Source of the DNA: an uncultured Eubacterium sp.
GTDB taxonomy: Bacteria > Bacillota > Clostridia > Oscillospirales > Acutalibacteraceae
Length of the DNA: 7,874 nt
Reading direction: 5' to 3'
Assembly (NCBI GenBank): GCA_945980015.1
Contig: CAMFQI010000040.1
Coordinates: 1 to 7,874, forward strand
Positions 7,040-7,874 of the stretch are shown piece by piece. The number at the start of each line of letters is the position of its first letter. Positions within the stretch are counted from its first letter, which is position 1. A program made the translations under genes and the position numbers. The notes below the pieces were generated by a model. That model was not told the DNA's origin. It was given only the letters and a program-made list of their open reading frames with translations, and searched no databases.

Positions 7040-7809
7040 TTTCTAAACCTTTCTATATGAACGGTTTTTGCACTTTTGTTGTCCACCTCGAAAAAAATGC
7101 CCTCCAAGGTGCACGGTCCGTCAGGGTTTGAAAACCTGACAGGCAAATTCGTTTTCAGCTTTTGTATTGCAATTTTCGGCTCAATTCCGAGCACCGAATA
7201 ATAAGGTCCCGTCATTCCGAGGTCGGTAATATATCCCGTACCGAGCGGCAAAATCTGTTCATCCGAGGTTTGAATATGAGTATGAGTTCCGAAAACCGCC
7301 GATACTCTGCCGTCAAGATAAAATCCCATTGCCCGCTTTTCACTCGTTGCCTCTGCATGAAAATCAACAATAATTATATTTACGCCCTCGTTTTGCAGTC
7401 TTTCGATTTCCTCGTCAACAGCGTCAAACGCATTACGGTTATTATCAAGATAAACCGTGCCCTGCAAATTAATTATTGCAATCCTACTTGCACCCTTATC
7501 AAGAATAACCGAGCCGTTGCCCGAAGCCGAGGAATGAAAATTGCACGGGCGAATGATGAACTCGTTACTGTCGAGATAATCATAAATTTCAGGACGCTTG
7601 AGTGCGTGATTTCCAAGAGTAATCACATCTGCGCCGCTGTTGAAAATATGCTGAGCGCTCTTGGGAGTAACGCCGTTTCCGACTGCACTGTTCTCGCCGT
7701 TAACAATAACGAAATCGGCACCGTATTCTCTTTTTAATTTCGGCAGAACATCACGCAGATATTCGCACCCCTGCGACGATACAACATCGCCGATAGCCAA
7801 AAATTTCAA
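7036..7809 (-). CDS. ymdB: YmdB-family (TIGR00282) metallophosphodiesterase
   Basis: A 257-residue calcineurin-like phosphoesterase, close to the roughly 264 of Bacillus subtilis YmdB, a 2',3'-cyclic nucleotide phosphodiesterase linked to biofilm and motility decisions. The dimetal-site residues are visible: D8 (IGDV), E39-N40 (NGEN), N67-H68 (LGNH), H151 (DFHAEATSEK), and H176 and H178 (GTHTHIQT). The start is TTG at 7809: it gives the family N-terminus (M)KFLAIGDVV and places D8, E39 and H68 at the numbering I recall for B. subtilis YmdB. GGTGA (7818-7814) lies four bases upstream. An open reading frame continues to an ATG at 7860, but that part is sequencing adapter and must not be annotated. 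The gene is probably complete and overlaps the lipoprotein gene by four bases. Confidence 0.88.
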   Translation of the reverse strand: MKFLAIGDVVSSQGCEYLRDVLPKLKREYGADFVIVNGENSAVGNGVTPKSAQHIFNSGADVITLGNHALKRPEIYDYLDSNEFIIRPCNFHSSASGNGSVILDKGASRIAIINLQGTVYLDNNRNAFDAVDEEIERLQNEGVNIIIVDFHAEATSEKRAMGFYLDGRVSAVFGTHTHIQTSDEQILPLGTGYITDLGMTGPYYSVLGIEPKIAIQKLKTNLPVRFSNPDGPCTLEGIFFEVDNKSAKTVHIERFRK

Positions 7810-7831
7810 AGCTTCACCGTTTCTTAAATAT
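7810..7831 (-). other. Last genomic bases before the adapter, with a possible stop codon of an upstream gene
   Basis: These 22 bases are all that remains of genomic DNA upstream of the ymdB-like TTG. In another frame they read ATA TTT AAG AAA CGG TGA, which could be the end of an upstream gene (IFKKR then stop), four bases before the TTG. That spacing would match the tight packing of the rest of the operon. It is too short to identify anything or to show a promoter. Confidence 0.25.
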
Positions 7832-7874
7832 CTGTCTCTTATACACATCTCCGAGCCCACGAGACGTAGAGGAA
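7832..7874 (+). other. Illumina Nextera adapter read-through with i7 index (artefact)
   Basis: Bases 7832-7850 are the 19-base Tn5 mosaic end in the orientation CTGTCTCTTATACACATCT. Bases 7851-7865 (CCGAGCCCACGAGAC) are the Nextera read-2 adapter tail. Bases 7866-7873 (GTAGAGGA) match the Nextera i7 index N712 as I remember it, and the final A fits the first base of the next adapter segment. Translated on the minus strand this gives MGSEMCIRDR, a peptide well known as a false N-terminus in databases. The segment is not part of the organism. Confidence 0.98.

Noticed and set aside
7162..7737. A 191-codon plus-strand open frame opposite the phosphodiesterase gene
   Set aside because: It lies wholly within a gene with intact catalytic motifs, has no recognisable domain, and its composition is that of an antisense shadow.
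7810..7860. Extension of the phosphodiesterase reading frame to an ATG at 7860 (MGSEMCIRDR N-terminus)
   Set aside because: The ATG and the first residues are encoded by the Nextera adapter, not by genomic DNA.

Overview
The window reads as about 7.8 kb of chromosome from a low-to-middling GC Bacillota, most likely a gut-type clostridium (Oscillospirales/Ruminococcaceae-like). This rests on the gene families, the strong AGGAGG-type ribosome sites and the codon choice; I could not run a similarity search. All genes lie on the minus strand, so biological order runs from high to low coordinates. The last 43 bases (7832-7874) are not genomic. They are an Illumina Nextera adapter read-through including a sample index, so this is the end of an incompletely trimmed contig.

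A tightly packed run of six genes occupies 7809 down to 813: a YmdB-type metallophosphodiesterase (probable TTG start), an orphan SBP_bac_5 lipoprotein, an Asp23/Gls24 protein (YloU-like), a DAK2-domain fatty acid kinase subunit (FakA/YloV-like), the RecG helicase, and a small PHP-domain phosphoesterase. The junctions are a 4-base ATGA overlap, 22 bases, 20 bases, zero bases (TAA directly followed by ATG) and a 1-base TGATG overlap. They are therefore very probably one translationally coupled operon. The asp23-fakA-recG core is a familiar Bacillota arrangement; the lipoprotein gene and the PHP gene are the accessory members.

Downstream, an 86-base gap carries a -10 element for a separate ECF-transporter S component (711-196), which ends at a strong terminator hairpin (157-190). 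Immediately beyond it is a near-perfect sigma-A promoter (TTGACA, 17 bases, TATAAT), then a structured 5' leader of about 76 bases that can pair with its own ribosome site, then the first 12-13 codons of a small hydrophobic protein cut by the window edge. That leader is the best candidate here for undescribed regulation. No CRISPR array, mobile element, tRNA or rRNA was seen. Most of the window is ordinary housekeeping chromosome.
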